From NCBI GenBank assembly GCA_031367505.1, contig JANLPY010000323.1, positions 1 through 5,828 on the forward strand: a stretch of DNA of 5,828 nucleotides. Direction: 5' to 3'. The stretch comes from JAKFWF01 sp031367505. GTDB lineage: Bacteria > Pseudomonadota > Alphaproteobacteria > Rhizobiales > Hyphomicrobiaceae. Below the pieces are notes generated by a model. That model did no database searches and was not told the DNA's origin. It saw only the letters and a program-made list of their open reading frames with translations. Each line of letters begins with the position of its first letter. The first letter of the stretch is position 1. This document shows positions 5,081 through 5,828 of this stretch, piece after piece. A program made the position numbers and the translations under genes.

Positions 5081-5828
5081 AGTTGACAGGCAAAGACTGC
5101 TCACCGCCAACCAACCGCAGCACCTCGGCCTGCCACCGCTCCAGCGCCTGCCGTTTCTCGACCAGGTATTCATGCTGGTCGTAGCGGGAGCCGATACTGA
5201 GCAGCCGCCCTGTCACCTGGTTCTGAACGCGCTCGCGAACATCACGCGGGATGCCCAATGCCGCCATGCCGGTTGCGCAGCAGTGCCGCAGGTCATGGAG
5301 TCGGATGTCGGCCATTTCGAGCCCGCGCACCACGTCGCGGAAGCGATGCGATAGCGTGGTCGGATAGAACTTGAACCCTGTTCCGAACAGCCCGCGAGCG
5401 TACGGGGTGAGCGGCACGATGTGGGGCAGCTTGTTCTTCGTCCGCCCCTCCATTCCGCCCGGGATGTTCCAGGCGTCAGCCTGTAACTCGGTCGCAGCCG
5501 CTCGGCCAACTTCGTCGCGCCGCTGGCCAAGCAGCAGCAGAAGCTTCAAGGCGCGGTCAATCGGCTGGTCAGTCAAGGCGCCCCAGAAGGCCTTCAGCTC
5601 GGCCTCACTCATCACGCGCTCGCGCTGCTGCTCCTGCCCGCGCTTGCGGATGCCGTGGGCGGGATTGGCTTCGAGCATGTCCTCCGACAGCGCCCAGTTC
5701 AGCACCGCACTGATCAAGGCCTGGGAGCGGTTCGCCTGGATGCCGGACACGTTGTCGGCGATGTCGTCGAGCACATTGATCACGTCGCGCCGCTTGAGCG
5801 CGGTTGCGTCCGAGTTGCCGAGCCTGCT
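5076..5828 (-). CDS. Tyrosine recombinase/integrase, 5' end outside window
   Basis: 250 codons are visible, open to the right edge. A GTG at 5783 is not needed as a start, because the frame continues upstream with a typical core-binding segment (ALKRRDVINVLDDIAD). Tyrosine integrases of phages, genomic islands and ICEs catalyse site-specific recombination between att sites. Visible features, numbered from the first residue at 5828: the end of the SAM-like core-binding domain (to ~60), the catalytic Arg103 in LLGQRRDEV, the beta-hairpin lysine (~131) in EGRTKNKLPHIVPL, HDLR (His178, Arg181) and the nucleophile Tyr216 in SRYDQHEYLVEKRQALERW. The usual histidine of the LNHVTG motif is glutamine here (QNQVTG, Gln204). 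The tryptophan-rich segment after box I is also unusual (GRAAATEL). It is the same broad family as the remnants to its left. No tRNA or clear att core was recognised beside it, so whether it is active is uncertain. Confidence 0.88.
   Translation of the reverse strand, partial: SRLGNSDATALKRRDVINVLDDIADNVSGIQANRSQALISAVLNWALSEDMLEANPAHGIRKRGQEQQRERVMSEAELKAFWGALTDQPIDRALKLLLLLGQRRDEVGRAAATELQADAWNIPGGMEGRTKNKLPHIVPLTPYARGLFGTGFKFYPTTLSHRFRDVVRGLEMADIRLHDLRHCCATGMAALGIPRDVRERVQNQVTGRLLSIGSRYDQHEYLVEKRQALERWQAEVLRLVGGEQSLPVNS

Noticed and set aside
4958..5173. Extension of the flavin reductase to 257 aa
   Set aside because: The extra part reads through integrase debris and overlaps the integrase 3' end; family similarity starts only at 4957.
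5076..5828. tRNA or att site next to the integrase
   Set aside because: No T-loop-like GGTTCGA..CC element with matching stems was found on either strand near the gene; a tRNA target may lie outside the window.
1..5828. CRISPR array, riboswitch or tandem repeats
   Set aside because: No regularly spaced repeats and no recognisable riboswitch core were seen on either strand.

Overview
The window reads as a mosaic accessory region of a GC-rich proteobacterium, most likely an alphaproteobacterium of the Rhizobiales type. That guess rests on the style of the IS66 TnpA, the glutamate/aspartate-binding-protein remnant, the multicopper oxidase and the tyrosine integrases; no rRNA or housekeeping marker is present to confirm it. 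Every gene or gene remnant I can support lies on the minus strand, so the region reads from right to left.

Right side (about 5828 to 4160): the catalytic part of a phage/ICE-type tyrosine integrase enters from the right edge and ends at 5076. Immediately after it, and again about 745 bp further on, are broken 3' pieces of a second, related integrase type. Between these two pieces sits an intact flavin-reductase-like gene (4400-4957). A 37-bp imperfect direct repeat, made of integrase coding sequence, brackets the gene. This looks like a site of repeated integration or rearrangement.

Middle (about 4160 to 3390): 3922-4163 holds no gene I can recognise. It is followed by the first ~65 codons of a GltI-type glutamate/aspartate ABC-transporter binding protein with an excellent ribosome binding site, cut off after the start of the mature domain. 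The break lies about 250 bp upstream of the next gene.

Centre (3388 to 916): the best preserved unit is a probable two-gene operon. It comprises a secreted four-copper multicopper oxidase (697 aa from the preferred start, all copper-ligand motifs present) and, 61 bp downstream, a small exported protein of about 105 aa with three cysteines and no recognised family. The likely theme is periplasmic copper-dependent oxidation; the substrate is unknown.

Left side (915 to 1): 550-915 has no supportable gene. Then comes the end of an IS66-family insertion sequence, with its terminal inverted repeat ending at 549 and its tnpA gene reading off the left edge.

Overall, one intact metabolic operon and one intact flavin reductase lie among insertion-sequence and integrase debris. 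No complete new defence or mobile system is visible. The most interesting points are the uncharacterised small partner of the oxidase and the integrase-debris bracket around the flavin reductase.
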